DNA of 20,995 nucleotides from Planctomycetaceae bacterium (GCA_020426125.1 JAGQQQ010000283.1:1-20995); one strand, 5' to 3'. Numbered from the stretch's first letter, positions 1 through 8,741 are shown. Numbers and translations: made by a program. The notes: a model not told the origin generated them from the sequence alone.

Positions 1-327
1 TGTTTTTACCCCATGAACAAAAGCCGCGTTCCCGGGGCGAACTGGTACATGGAATCGTTCAGCCGCCGCTCTGAACTGATGGCCGAACACGCCACGTCCG
101 GCATTAAGTTCGCTGGGAAAGTCTCCCAATTGATCACCGCCTCAACTGGCTTTGATGACTGGGAATGGGGCGTGACTCTCTGGAGCCGCACCCCCGAGTA
201 CATTAAAGAAATCGTCTACACCATGCGGTTCGATCAGGCAAGTGCGAAGTACGCGGAGTTCGGCTCATTTTATGTCGGATATTCGATGTCCGCTGAGGAG
301 ATCGCTAAGCACCTGCGGCTCGGCTGA
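1..327 (+). CDS. hemQ: HemQ/ChdC-type coproheme decarboxylase, 3' part only
   Basis: This is the last 108 codons of a chlorite-dismutase-family protein; the frame is open at the left edge, so the start lies outside the window. In the coproporphyrin-dependent haem pathway, HemQ (ChdC) oxidatively decarboxylates coproheme to haem b in the cytoplasm. The segment opens CFYPMNK, which matches the family's catalytic Tyr and nearby Lys with the usual spacing of four. Twenty-three residues after that Lys is the His of LMAEH, in the place of the proximal haem ligand, and 13 residues further is the Gln of VSQLIT. The block DDWEWGVTL and the end MRFDQASAKYAEFGSFYVG are typical of HemQ rather than of true chlorite dismutases. 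The next gene starts 62 bp downstream on the same strand. I am confident of the family; the HemQ role rests on these residues. Confidence 0.9.
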   Translation, partial: CFYPMNKSRVPGANWYMESFSRRSELMAEHATSGIKFAGKVSQLITASTGFDDWEWGVTLWSRTPEYIKEIVYTMRFDQASAKYAEFGSFYVGYSMSAEEIAKHLRLG

Positions 328-389
328 CATCCGATTGTCCTTGAGAATTAGTCCAACACGCTCTGCCCCTTTGAGTGAAGGGAACACGC

Positions 390-1202
390 ATGTACTTCCT
401 CGATCCCCACGTCCACATGGTCTCCCGAACCACGGACGACTACGAACGGATGGCCCGCATGGGCTGCGTCGCCATTAGCGAACCGGCCTTCTGGGCGGGT
501 TTCGACCGCGGCAGCGTCGATGGCTTCCGCGACTACTTCCATCAACTCACCGAGTTCGAACCGAAACGGGCCGGTTGGTCCGGGATGCAGCACTACACTT
601 GGCTATGCATCAACGCGAAGGAAGCCGAGAACGTTCCTTTGGCTCGGGAAGTGATCGCGATGATTCCCGAGTTTCTCAATCGTCCCGGAGTTCTAGGGAT
701 TGGGGAAATCGGGCTGAATAAGAATACCCCCAACGAGTCCACCATTTTCCGGGAACATCTCGATCTGGCCGCGAAGACCAACGAACTTGTCCTGATTCAC
801 ACTCCGCACCTTCAGGACAAGTACAAGGGAACACGGATGATCATCGACATGCTCCAGGAGCGAAGCGATCTCCCCTCACATCGAGTTTGCATCGACCATG
901 TCGAGGAACATACCGTGGCCCTGGCGAAGGAAGGGGGCTTCTGGTGTGGGATGACGCTGTACCCCACCACGAAGTGCACCCCCGCCCGTGCTGCTGACAT
1001 CATCGAACGCTACGGAGACGACCGCATCATGGTCAATTCCGCCGGCGATTGGGGACCATCGAACCCGGTGGCCGTGCCGGACTTCATTCAAGAGATGCGG
1101 AAGCGTGGCCACAGCGAAGCTAAGATTCGGAAAGTCGTGTACGAGAACCCGCTGGAGTTCTTCAGCCAATGCGACCGATTCCAGTTCACCCCTCCCGAGT
1201 AG
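390..1202 (+). CDS. TatD-family metal-dependent hydrolase, EboB-like
   Basis: A 270-residue amidohydrolase-fold protein. Candidate metal ligands are visible in order: H7 and H9 (DPHVH), E106 (GIGEIG), H137 (LIHTPH), H170 (CIDH) and D220 (SAGDWG), the TatD-family pattern. The openings DPHVHMVSRTTDDYE and EPAFWAGF, and SAGDWGPSNPVAVP near the end, recall EboB, the TatD-like member of the ebo cluster known from cyanobacteria and other bacteria and linked there to export of scytonemin precursors. No other ebo gene is visible here, so the substrate is unknown. I chose ATG 390, which has AAGGGA seven bases upstream. A GTG at 375 would extend the protein by five codons but would consume that ribosome-binding site. 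There is no signal peptide, so it is cytoplasmic. It lies between hemQ and a secreted sialidase-fold gene with short gaps. Confidence 0.82.
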   Translation: MYFLDPHVHMVSRTTDDYERMARMGCVAISEPAFWAGFDRGSVDGFRDYFHQLTEFEPKRAGWSGMQHYTWLCINAKEAENVPLAREVIAMIPEFLNRPGVLGIGEIGLNKNTPNESTIFREHLDLAAKTNELVLIHTPHLQDKYKGTRMIIDMLQERSDLPSHRVCIDHVEEHTVALAKEGGFWCGMTLYPTTKCTPARAADIIERYGDDRIMVNSAGDWGPSNPVAVPDFIQEMRKRGHSEAKIRKVVYENPLEFFSQCDRFQFTPPE

Positions 1203-1248
1203 AAGGCTTGCCTCAGCCCAGAATCGAATCTCTCTCCTATCAAACGGA

Positions 1249-2418
1249 ATGCGAGTCATGAGACAGTGTTTGCTGGTCCGGATGATTGTCATTTTTTTCT
1301 GTGGCCCCACCCTGGCCTCGGCTCAGCTGGTCTCACAGGACTGGGGGTACGAAGCGGACGGGTATCGCATTCATGCGAAAGCGGAGTCCATGCCGGGACT
1401 GCCGCTTGGTCCATTTGACCGCTTACCCAACGGCGACATCATCACGGTACAGGGAGATGAATCGACCGCGAATGCGATCATCTCCCAGGATGAGGGCCAG
1501 ACCTGGAAGACGATCCCGATCTTCGAAGACTCGGACAAATACAAGATCCGGCCGGAACGTGCGATGCTTTGCACCGAACAAGGTACAGTGATCATCGCGT
1601 TCATGAACGATCCCGAGAGATCCGGCTGGAAATGGGATCCGACACTCCACGATTCCCCAGAGGCCCAACTGCCGACGTACGTGGTTCGCAGTTCCAACGG
1701 TGGCCAGACCTGGGAGCCTCCACAAAAACTGCATGATGCCTGGACCGGAGCGATCCGGCACATGATTCAGCTCTCCGATGGCAAGATCGTCTTCACGAGT
1801 CAGATGCTACTCCACAATCCCGGTCGACACGCGACAGTGACCTATGCCTCTGATGATGAGGGGAAAACCTGGACACAAAGTAACATCATCGACTTAGGGG
1901 GGATGGGCCATCACGATGGGGCGATTGAATCGACGATCATCGAGCGTGGGGACGGCTCTCTCTGGATGCTGCTCCGCACCAACTGGGGGCGACTCTGGCA
2001 GGCTATCTCAACCGATGGAGCCAAGACCTGGCATCCGATTGGTCCGACTCCCATCGATGCCAGTGCGGCCCCGGCGATTCTGCATCGCCTCGACAGCGGT
2101 CGGCTGTTCATCGCTTGGAACCGCTACTACTACGACGGGACCGAGCAGTACCCGAAAGCCGGCGGTGACGGCCAATGGAGCGGGACCCCAACCTCGAACA
2201 ATCGTCAGGAACTCTCAATCGCCTTCTCCGACGACGACGGCCAAACCTGGAGTAATCCCGTTGTCGTAGCCACCGCCATCCCCAACGGCCAGGGAGGTTA
2301 CCAGCGAGGAGAGATCTCCTATCCTTATGTGTTCGAGCGCGTCCCCGGCGAGATTTGGCTCACCGCCTGGAGGGGAATTGGACTCAGGGTCAAACTCTTC
2401 GAACAGGACTTTCAATGA
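1249..2418 (+). CDS. Secreted sialidase-fold (BNR/Asp-box) protein
   Basis: A 389-residue protein with an N-terminal signal peptide (hydrophobic stretch about residues 9-22, likely cleavage after ASA at 25). Five Asp boxes of the form SxDxGxTW mark a six-bladed beta-propeller: SQDEGQTW (79-86), SSNGGQTW (148-155), SDDEGKTW (201-208), STDGAKTW (254-261) and SDDDGQTW (327-334). The family includes exo-alpha-sialidases and many glycoside-binding or hydrolysing proteins; the substrate cannot be read from the sequence. An Arg-Pro pair (IRPER, about 100-104) resembles the first arginine of the sialidase Arg triad, but I could not place the whole triad. The open frame continues upstream into the previous gene; ATG 1249 was chosen because it gives a proper signal peptide, and ATG 1258 is an alternative. 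It follows the TatD gene by 46 bp. Confidence 0.8.
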   Translation: MRVMRQCLLVRMIVIFFCGPTLASAQLVSQDWGYEADGYRIHAKAESMPGLPLGPFDRLPNGDIITVQGDESTANAIISQDEGQTWKTIPIFEDSDKYKIRPERAMLCTEQGTVIIAFMNDPERSGWKWDPTLHDSPEAQLPTYVVRSSNGGQTWEPPQKLHDAWTGAIRHMIQLSDGKIVFTSQMLLHNPGRHATVTYASDDEGKTWTQSNIIDLGGMGHHDGAIESTIIERGDGSLWMLLRTNWGRLWQAISTDGAKTWHPIGPTPIDASAAPAILHRLDSGRLFIAWNRYYYDGTEQYPKAGGDGQWSGTPTSNNRQELSIAFSDDDGQTWSNPVVVATAIPNGQGGYQRGEISYPYVFERVPGEIWLTAWRGIGLRVKLFEQDFQ

Positions 2419-2558
2419 TTCGATGCGCCGGCTTGTCGCAAGACTCCCCTTGTGGCTGATCGCGAGAGACGGGATGAACCATTGCCTGAGGACCGTAACA
2501 TAATGCCCGTGACTCCGGGGAAAACGGCATCCTCTCTGGAAGGTTCGTTAGGTTCCCT

Positions 2559-3965
2559 CTAGCCGATCAATTCTGGGATGGGAGACCCGTGATTGACGAT
2601 GGGAGTCGGGCGGCCGTTGAAGTCTTCGATCGTGACGTTCGCGGAGTCAATACCAAGGTGATGGTAGATCGTGGCCAGAAAATCATCGGGGCCGCAGATC
2701 CGTTCGATGGAGTCTTCCCCTTTCGCATCAGTGGCCCCGATGAAGCGGCCCGTCTGAATGCCGCCACCGGCCCAGATGTTGGAGAAGGCTCGCGGCCAGT
2801 GGTCTCGGCCCGGCTGTTTGGTTCCGGCCGGAGCGCTAGCGTTTCCGGCACCTGTGCTAGGTTGGTAATTAATCTTTGGCGTTCTGCCGAATTCGCCCGT
2901 AACCACCACCAGGACGCGGTCGTCGAGTCCTCGCTCGTAGACGTCTTCAATCAACGCCGACACCGCCTGATCGTAGGCTTGTGCTCGAAACTTCAATGCG
3001 TCAAACACATGATGGTTGACCGCATGGTCATCCCAGTTCTGAACGCGTCCACACAGGGGACCGTGCAGACTGGTTGTTAGCACATCCACACCTGCTTCGA
3101 CCAACCGCCGAGCGAGCAACAATTGCTGCCCCCACGTGTTACGGCCGTATCGGTCCCGGGTCCGGTCGTCTTCCTGGGACAGGTCAAAGGCTTCCTTCGT
3201 CGCGGGGTTCGTTAACAAGGTCATCGCCTGAGACTCGAATTCGTCCAGCGCTTCAAGTTCGCCCGCCTTGTCGAATGCCCGGTCTAAGGTATCGAGAGTC
3301 TCTCTCAACGACGATCGGCGGCTCAGATGGGCCACCTCCCCCTGGTCCGACAGCCCGATATTGGGCACGACGAAATCCGGTTTATTGGGATCCCCTTTCA
3401 CCTCAAAGGGCGAATACGCATCCCCCAGATAGGCCGGTCCCGTGTAATTCGTTGGTGGATTCACTCCAACATAAGTCGGCAACGGACAGTTGCGGTCCTG
3501 CTGCGAGAGCAAATAGTTCGCAACGGTCATCCAATCGGGATACTTCGGTTCGGGTTTGTCACGGGTGTCGGGATCGCCGGAAAGGAGTTGCATCGACCCC
3601 GCCGGGTGTCCGCCAGCCGTTTGACGCATCGACCGGAGCACAGTGAACTTGTCCGCGATTGCCGCCTGCATCGGCAACAGTTCTGTGAACTGGAGTCCGG
3701 GAACCTTAGTGCCGATCAGTCCAAACGGACCGCGATATTCACTCGCGGCCTTCGGTTTGGGATCGTAGGTATCGATATGCGAACAGCCGCCTGGCTGCCA
3801 GACCATGATCACGGCATTCCGCTTCTTGGTACCGTTCGCCGCGTTCGCGGAACGCAGCTTGAGCAATCCGGGGAGGCTCAAGCTCGCGAAGCCGGCGAGG
3901 CCCATCCGCATGAATCCGCGACGGGAAAACGGTCCGGGACAATAAATGGGAGAATGATTTTTCAT
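2559..3965 (-). CDS. DUF1501 protein, Tat-exported
   Basis: A 468-residue DUF1501 protein, a family related to the alkaline phosphatase/sulfatase fold and greatly expanded in planctomycetes; the enzymatic role is unproven. The N-terminus carries a twin-arginine signal (SRRGFMRMG, residues 14-22) followed by a hydrophobic stretch to about residue 34. Family blocks are visible: VWQPGGCSHIDTYDPKP (55-71), TGEFGRTPKIN (356-366) and GRDHWPRAFS (386-395). ATG 3965 is preceded by GGAAACGATC, a plausible ribosome site, and is the only start giving the Tat signal. The frame stays open 231 bp further upstream, but that part is an out-of-frame reading of the preceding gene's coiled coil. It is the last gene of the three-gene block with the PPC-like and DUF1549 genes, 67 bp after the former, and partners of this type are usually encoded together. 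Confidence 0.9.
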   Translation of the reverse strand: MKNHSPIYCPGPFSRRGFMRMGLAGFASLSLPGLLKLRSANAANGTKKRNAVIMVWQPGGCSHIDTYDPKPKAASEYRGPFGLIGTKVPGLQFTELLPMQAAIADKFTVLRSMRQTAGGHPAGSMQLLSGDPDTRDKPEPKYPDWMTVANYLLSQQDRNCPLPTYVGVNPPTNYTGPAYLGDAYSPFEVKGDPNKPDFVVPNIGLSDQGEVAHLSRRSSLRETLDTLDRAFDKAGELEALDEFESQAMTLLTNPATKEAFDLSQEDDRTRDRYGRNTWGQQLLLARRLVEAGVDVLTTSLHGPLCGRVQNWDDHAVNHHVFDALKFRAQAYDQAVSALIEDVYERGLDDRVLVVVTGEFGRTPKINYQPSTGAGNASAPAGTKQPGRDHWPRAFSNIWAGGGIQTGRFIGATDAKGEDSIERICGPDDFLATIYHHLGIDSANVTIEDFNGRPTPIVNHGSPIPELIG

Positions 3966-4032
3966 GATCGTTTCCAATGTTCGACGCTGGATATTCGACG
4001 CAAGATTTCTTGCAAGCCTGTCGTCGGGGCGT

Positions 4033-6279
4033 TTACTCGGCAGGCTTCGGCGCCACGCGGACCTGGATCGGAGGAGTCGCGACGATGTCGACCAGATCTT
4101 TCGGTTGGGCTTTGGCGGTTGCCTCTTTGAGGGATTTTTCCGCTTCTGCGAGTGCGGCCTGAGCCGCTTTGAGTTCCGCTTCCGCGGCCTTTGCACGGGC
4201 CTCGACGTCTGCTTTGTCCGGCTCTGTGGCTGTCTTCGCCGACTCCGCGAGCGTCTTGGTTTCCTCAGTCAGTCGGGTGACCTTTTCCTTCGCCTGGTTG
4301 ACCGACGCCTCGGCGACCGAAACGGCATCAGGATTGTATCGATACTTCGCGACCGCGCTGCCGTAGAACGCGATCGTGTAATCTCCCGGTTTGACTTTCA
4401 GCTTCGCGAGATCGAGTTCGGCTTTGGAATCTTTTCCGCTGATTTCCACGCTGAACGAGGGGTTGCCTTCAAAACCCTGGCCAAACGTCTTCAACGTCAT
4501 TTGCGTTCCAGAAAACTCACAGCGAGGAGTATGGTTGAGCGGGATCGTGAGCTTCTCTCCTTCAACCGCTTCCCAGACCTTGTCTTCGGCGGCGATGGTG
4601 AGCGGAGCCAGTTCGTTTCCATTTGCACACACGGGCACATCCGCGACCAACCGGGGGCTCGGAATCTCCCGCCAATGATCCGGAACCGGCCAAGCCATCG
4701 ATGCGAGGTGACAGGGGCGTTCCACCGATTGCCCGTCGATCTCCGCTCGCCCGATGAAGTTGGCAGATGTCAGACCCCGCGGAGCATCCTCACGAGAGGT
4801 CACCAGCATGATCCCTCGGGACTGCCCGGGGGGGATGGTCAAACCTGTCGCAGTGACACCTTCGGGGAGGTTCTCCAGATGCAGCGAGATGGGGCCATCG
4901 AACCCGTCTCGCCGGATCGCCACGACTTCCAGGGCGACAGTCGATCCTCCTCGCAGGGAGAGCGGTTTCGATAGGGCGTTGCGATCGCCGTTTCGAAGTT
5001 CCATATGCAGCCGCCACGCGACCAGAGCGAAGTCTGGTTCGGCTTTGCGGACGATCAACCGATAGACGTTACGGGGATCGTTTCGTGTTCCGCCAAACGC
5101 ATCGTGGAGTTGCAGGCGATGCAGGCCGTCTGCCTTGATCTCCAGTTTGCCGAGAACGTCGGTGGAACCCGCGTTGTAAGGAGGTCCATCGTAAGCGTAA
5201 TGGGTTGACGAAACCTTCACGGGGCTGGCAATGTCGGTCAGTTCGACAACGTCCGTCCGTTTTTCCTGGCCGTCCACAGTCGCGACATGTTGTACGACGA
5301 CGCTCGGATCCGTTGGACGGCCCAACCGCTCCGAAGCGACTTCGACCCACCAGACTTCTCCCTTCTTCGCTTCAAACTCGAAAAGATCGACATCCGCGGC
5401 GGGGAAGAAACTGCCGGAGAGATCACAGGGGAGCGTAATTTTCTGAGCGGCGCTGTGCTCGTTGTTCGGCTCGGATTCCGGTTGAGTCTGATCGTCGGTC
5501 AGTCCAACCGGTGGCCACGAGCACATGTTGACGTCTCGCGTGGACGCCATGCGAACGATCGGGGCGTCGGGGGCGGCCGTTGTCACCGCCAAGCGGTAAA
5601 AGTATTCGGGCCCCCCGTTAAACGTCAGGTCGTGCACCTTGATGACATAGGTTCCCGCCTCAGGCGTCGTGAAATCCAACACGCCCCCCCGTCGTTCGAC
5701 CACGAGATCCTGCCCCTGTTCATTGGCGAGAATCACAACGGGCTTGAGTTTGGAATCAATCCCTTGAGCGGCGCAGTCGACGAGAATCCGTTGACCCTGC
5801 TCCGCCTGAAACGAGAAATGGTCCACCGCCTGTCGAGTGACGGACGCATTGCAGATGCTGTTCAGAGCAAGCGTGACGGCAGATTCCAAAGACGTGTTCT
5901 TCGTGTTGGCACTCGATTCTGGCAATGAGCCGACATTGAAGACTCTCGAAGAGGAGATTCCCAGTCGCGTCAGCACCCGGGCTTCGTGAATGCCGACGGG
6001 GCAATCATCCGCGATGGTCACCACGAACTGATTCGGGATGGGCAGGCCGTTTGCGTCCAGCTTGGGAATGGCGGTCAGTCCGGGATGCGAAAACCGAAGC
6101 AGTTCGACGTCCTCGATGTTGTCACCCGAGATGGTCACGTCGACGTTCGTCCCTGCCTGGCCACCCATTGGGGTCATGGTCAGCAAACGAGGCAGGGGAA
6201 GGCACACCGACTGCGCAAAAACGGTGCTCGCACTGAGCATCGTCATGAGGCAGATTGTTCCGATTTGAAGACGTCTCAT
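4033..6279 (-). CDS. Secreted TIG/pre-peptidase (PPC)-domain protein with C-terminal coiled coil
   Basis: A 748-residue exported protein of a type often found beside DUF1501 and DUF1549 genes in planctomycetes. Order of parts: signal peptide (cleavage near VFAQ, residue 22); an IPT/TIG-like beta-sandwich (about 30-118); a first PPC-like module ending GTYVIKVHDLTFNGG; a second introduced by ESEPNNEHSAAQKI, the usual PPC opening, with VDLFEFEAKKGE; further Ig-like beta-rich segments; then an Ala/Glu/Lys-rich coiled coil (about 654-725) and a short last beta segment (VDIVATPPIQVRV). The coiled coil interrupts what looks like the final beta domain. No catalytic motif is visible, so a binding or scaffold role at the cell surface is an inference. 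ATG 6279 starts the signal peptide; the ribosome site is weak. Gaps to its neighbours are 69 and 67 bp, consistent with an operon. Confidence 0.85.
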   Translation of the reverse strand: MRRLQIGTICLMTMLSASTVFAQSVCLPLPRLLTMTPMGGQAGTNVDVTISGDNIEDVELLRFSHPGLTAIPKLDANGLPIPNQFVVTIADDCPVGIHEARVLTRLGISSSRVFNVGSLPESSANTKNTSLESAVTLALNSICNASVTRQAVDHFSFQAEQGQRILVDCAAQGIDSKLKPVVILANEQGQDLVVERRGGVLDFTTPEAGTYVIKVHDLTFNGGPEYFYRLAVTTAAPDAPIVRMASTRDVNMCSWPPVGLTDDQTQPESEPNNEHSAAQKITLPCDLSGSFFPAADVDLFEFEAKKGEVWWVEVASERLGRPTDPSVVVQHVATVDGQEKRTDVVELTDIASPVKVSSTHYAYDGPPYNAGSTDVLGKLEIKADGLHRLQLHDAFGGTRNDPRNVYRLIVRKAEPDFALVAWRLHMELRNGDRNALSKPLSLRGGSTVALEVVAIRRDGFDGPISLHLENLPEGVTATGLTIPPGQSRGIMLVTSREDAPRGLTSANFIGRAEIDGQSVERPCHLASMAWPVPDHWREIPSPRLVADVPVCANGNELAPLTIAAEDKVWEAVEGEKLTIPLNHTPRCEFSGTQMTLKTFGQGFEGNPSFSVEISGKDSKAELDLAKLKVKPGDYTIAFYGSAVAKYRYNPDAVSVAEASVNQAKEKVTRLTEETKTLAESAKTATEPDKADVEARAKAAEAELKAAQAALAEAEKSLKEATAKAQPKDLVDIVATPPIQVRVAPKPAE

Positions 6280-6348
6280 ATTTCACACCAAATAATCTGT
6301 CAGCGTCTGTTCGCAATCCCAGTCGAAGCCCGACTCCCGAACCCCGCA

Positions 6349-8565
6349 CTAATGATTAAACAGGAACTCTTTGGAATTCATCAGTGCCCAGACCAGATCT
6401 TGCCAGTTCTGTTGGGTCGCTTTGTTCGGATCCATCGGCTGGCCCTCGGCATTGAGGACCGGTTCGTTCAAGTAGGCCGTCGCCGCTTCCAGTTCCTCGG
6501 AGCGTGGCTCTCGGGAAAAGGCAACGAGATACAGTTCTCGGATCCGTTCCTCGACCGCCGCATCGCTCTTGGCCAACCGCTGGGCGCGACCGTTGCCGAA
6601 GGCAAGTTTGCCTTTGACCTCATTGGAATTGATGAGGTGTAAGCTCTGAGCAAGGCTGGAGGACTGTGCACGCTCGCATTCGCAAACGCTGGCTCCCTCC
6701 GGCCGACCGAACACCTTGAGAAATTCGGAGGCTTTGTTGTAACTGTTGTCCGGCAGGGCGATGGCTCGCGTTCCCGCCGGCAGGTTGGCAAAGGTGGTCG
6801 TCGCTTCCGTCAGATCGTTAATCGAGTCGAGCAGCACTTCCGCCTGCATTCTGCGGGGATAAAACCGGGAAAAGTTTTGCTGATCGGCAATGTTGTAATC
6901 GTTGGGGGACGCACTCAGTTGATAGGCATTCGACTGCGTGATGACACGGACGAGTTCTTTCAGATCATATCCGCTCTCAACAAAGTGTTTCTCCAGCGCC
7001 GCCAGAAGTTCCGGGTTGGATGGAGGATTGGTATCACGGATATCATCCTCCGGCTCAATCAATCCTTGCTTGAAGAAGTGCTTCCAGTAGCGATTGACGA
7101 GAGCTTTCGCGAAGAATGGATTCTCTGGAGAACTCATCCAGTTGGCCAGCCGCAGCCTGGGATCCTCATCCGGTGGGATGTCGCCGACATCATCGCCGAG
7201 TGCTCGCGGCTTCAGGTCGATGCCCGTCTTCACGTTCTTGGCCGTGGCGATCCCCCGTTTGTGGAAGATGAGGTCCTCGTTGGGAGTGGCGGTCGGCTTT
7301 CGCCCGATCTGGGAGAAGAACGCCGCGAGACTGTAGTAATCGTCCTGACTCCATTTCTCGAATGGATGATGATGACACTGTGCACACTGGAGTCGAACCC
7401 CCAAAAACAACTGGGCCACGTCTTCAAGTTGGTCCTTGGGATCCTTCACGCGCTTGTACCAAGCCACCGGCGGATTCCCGACGACAGTTCCCGTCGCAGC
7501 GAGAAGTTCTCTCACCAACTGGTCATACGACACATTCGCCAGCAGGCTATCCCGAATCCAGGCATGAAACGCGAAGTTCGAAGTGATGTCGCTTTGCTCG
7601 TCGCGGCGGTTCTTTAGTAGCGACGTCCATTTGTTCGCGAAGTAGTCCGCATACCCAGGACTTCTCAGCAGTCGGTCGATGGCTTGATCCCGTTTGTCCT
7701 CGCTGCCATCTTCCAGAAAGGCGACCGTCTCTTCTCTCGTAGGCAACCGGCCCGCGATGTCGAGCGTGGCTCGTCGCAAGAACGTGGAATCATCGCAGAC
7801 GGGAGACGGGGGAATTCCCAGTTGCTTGAGATTCGCAAAGACCAGTTCATCGATGAAATTGTTCGGACTGGGGATCTGTTCGACGGGCGCGCCCATGGGC
7901 ACCGCTGCCGCGAACACGGCTGCTTTCCCCTGGTAGCGGACCATCACCGAAACCTTTCCTGGGAGGTCGAGAATCGTGACCAGTCCCTCTTCGGTGACCT
8001 CGGCCATCGCGGCGGAGTTGGATTCAAACAAGGCGAAGGGGGTGACGTCTCGCTCACTGCCATCCGCGTACTTTGCGAGGACCGTCAACTGCTGGTGGCC
8101 ACCGGTCTCGATGACCGCTTTATCCGGCCGTACTTCCAAGCCGACAAACTCCAACTCTCCAGTACATTGCTCGCGGGCGCCCTGAGTGATCCAGTCCTTC
8201 AGAATCGTGTAACCGGGAGAGTCGACACCCAAGCGGGCGCCTCCGCCATGTGGCAGAACTCCGGCGGCCTTCTTGAGAATCAAACTTTGCTCGGGCGCCG
8301 CGACACTGACGCGACGGCCTCGGCCTTGTTTCACAATGCTCGCGTAGTCATCTGCGGCTTCAAACCCCAAAATCGACAGCTGAAAGCCATTTTGCCCGCC
8401 CCCCGCCTTGGCATGGCACGCCCCTTGATTGCAACCGGCTTTCGTGAGCACGGGAACCACATCATTGACGAAGCTGACCTCGGCACCTTGGATATCACTC
8501 GGAGATAGTGGAACCGCGAACAGCGCTGCAAGAAACGACAAGAAGATGCGATGAAACATCGGCAT
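6349..8565 (-). CDS. Secreted DUF1549/DUF1553 protein with cytochrome-like motifs and Big2-like domain
   Basis: A 738-residue exported planctomycete protein. Parts in order: signal peptide (cleavage near QGAE, about residue 28); a PSCyt1-like region with a CX4CH motif (C45, C50, H51; AGCNQGACH) rather than the standard CX2CH; a bacterial Ig-like (Big2-like) segment (LEVRPDKAVIETGG to AAAVP); DUF1549 starting NNFIDELVFANLK, with CAQCHHHPFEKW at about 394-405, which contains a normal CXXCH; and DUF1553 (RLRLANWMSSPENPFFAKALVNR onward) to the C-terminus. The motifs suggest covalent haem, but this is unproven for the family. The frame extends to a TTG at 8619; I chose ATG 8565 (ATG 8559 is equally good) because both give a clean signal peptide, though no strong ribosome site is visible. 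It is the first gene of the operon with the PPC-like and DUF1501 genes. Confidence 0.9.
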   Translation of the reverse strand: MPMFHRIFLSFLAALFAVPLSPSDIQGAEVSFVNDVVPVLTKAGCNQGACHAKAGGGQNGFQLSILGFEAADDYASIVKQGRGRRVSVAAPEQSLILKKAAGVLPHGGGARLGVDSPGYTILKDWITQGAREQCTGELEFVGLEVRPDKAVIETGGHQQLTVLAKYADGSERDVTPFALFESNSAAMAEVTEEGLVTILDLPGKVSVMVRYQGKAAVFAAAVPMGAPVEQIPSPNNFIDELVFANLKQLGIPPSPVCDDSTFLRRATLDIAGRLPTREETVAFLEDGSEDKRDQAIDRLLRSPGYADYFANKWTSLLKNRRDEQSDITSNFAFHAWIRDSLLANVSYDQLVRELLAATGTVVGNPPVAWYKRVKDPKDQLEDVAQLFLGVRLQCAQCHHHPFEKWSQDDYYSLAAFFSQIGRKPTATPNEDLIFHKRGIATAKNVKTGIDLKPRALGDDVGDIPPDEDPRLRLANWMSSPENPFFAKALVNRYWKHFFKQGLIEPEDDIRDTNPPSNPELLAALEKHFVESGYDLKELVRVITQSNAYQLSASPNDYNIADQQNFSRFYPRRMQAEVLLDSINDLTEATTTFANLPAGTRAIALPDNSYNKASEFLKVFGRPEGASVCECERAQSSSLAQSLHLINSNEVKGKLAFGNGRAQRLAKSDAAVEERIRELYLVAFSREPRSEELEAATAYLNEPVLNAEGQPMDPNKATQQNWQDLVWALMNSKEFLFNH

Positions 8566-8698
8566 GGGCGGGACAACTTGGAGGGAAAAACGGAGGCGGG
8601 AAGCTGACGAATCAGCCAAGGTTTATCATACTCCGGCCCCGGGGGATCGTCCATACAATTGGTGATTCTTTCGAGAATTCGGGCATCTCCGATTCGTA

Positions 8699-8715
8699 AC
8701 GCACTTCTAGTGCGT
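8699..8715 (-). terminator. Short perfect hairpin between two minus-strand genes
   Basis: ACGCACT and AGTGCGT form a perfect 7-bp stem with a 3-base loop, 27 bases past the stop of the upstream gene. On the minus strand it is followed by TACGAAT, not a T-run, so intrinsic termination is uncertain. It could equally be an RNA-stabilising hairpin or a palindromic binding site. Confidence 0.35.
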
Positions 8716-8741
8716 CGCGAGACGGAGAAACCGCGTCAACG

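Noticed and set aside
2490..2535. Imperfect hairpin ATGCCCGT...ACGGCAT between the convergent sialidase-fold and DUF1501 genes
   Set aside because: The stem is short and bulged and no T-run follows on either strand; too weak to call a terminator.
3966..4196. Upstream extension of the DUF1501 reading frame
   Set aside because: It is an out-of-frame reading of the Ala/Lys/Glu-rich coiled coil of the preceding gene and would bury the Tat signal.
3327..4974. Long plus-strand frames (267 and 336 codons) opposite the DUF1501 and PPC-like genes
   Set aside because: They are antisense to genes with clear domains, are rich in Arg and Ser, and match no family pattern.
7684..8508. 274-codon plus-strand frame opposite the DUF1549 gene
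   Set aside because: Antisense to a gene with well-defined motifs, and its own translation has no domain-like pattern.
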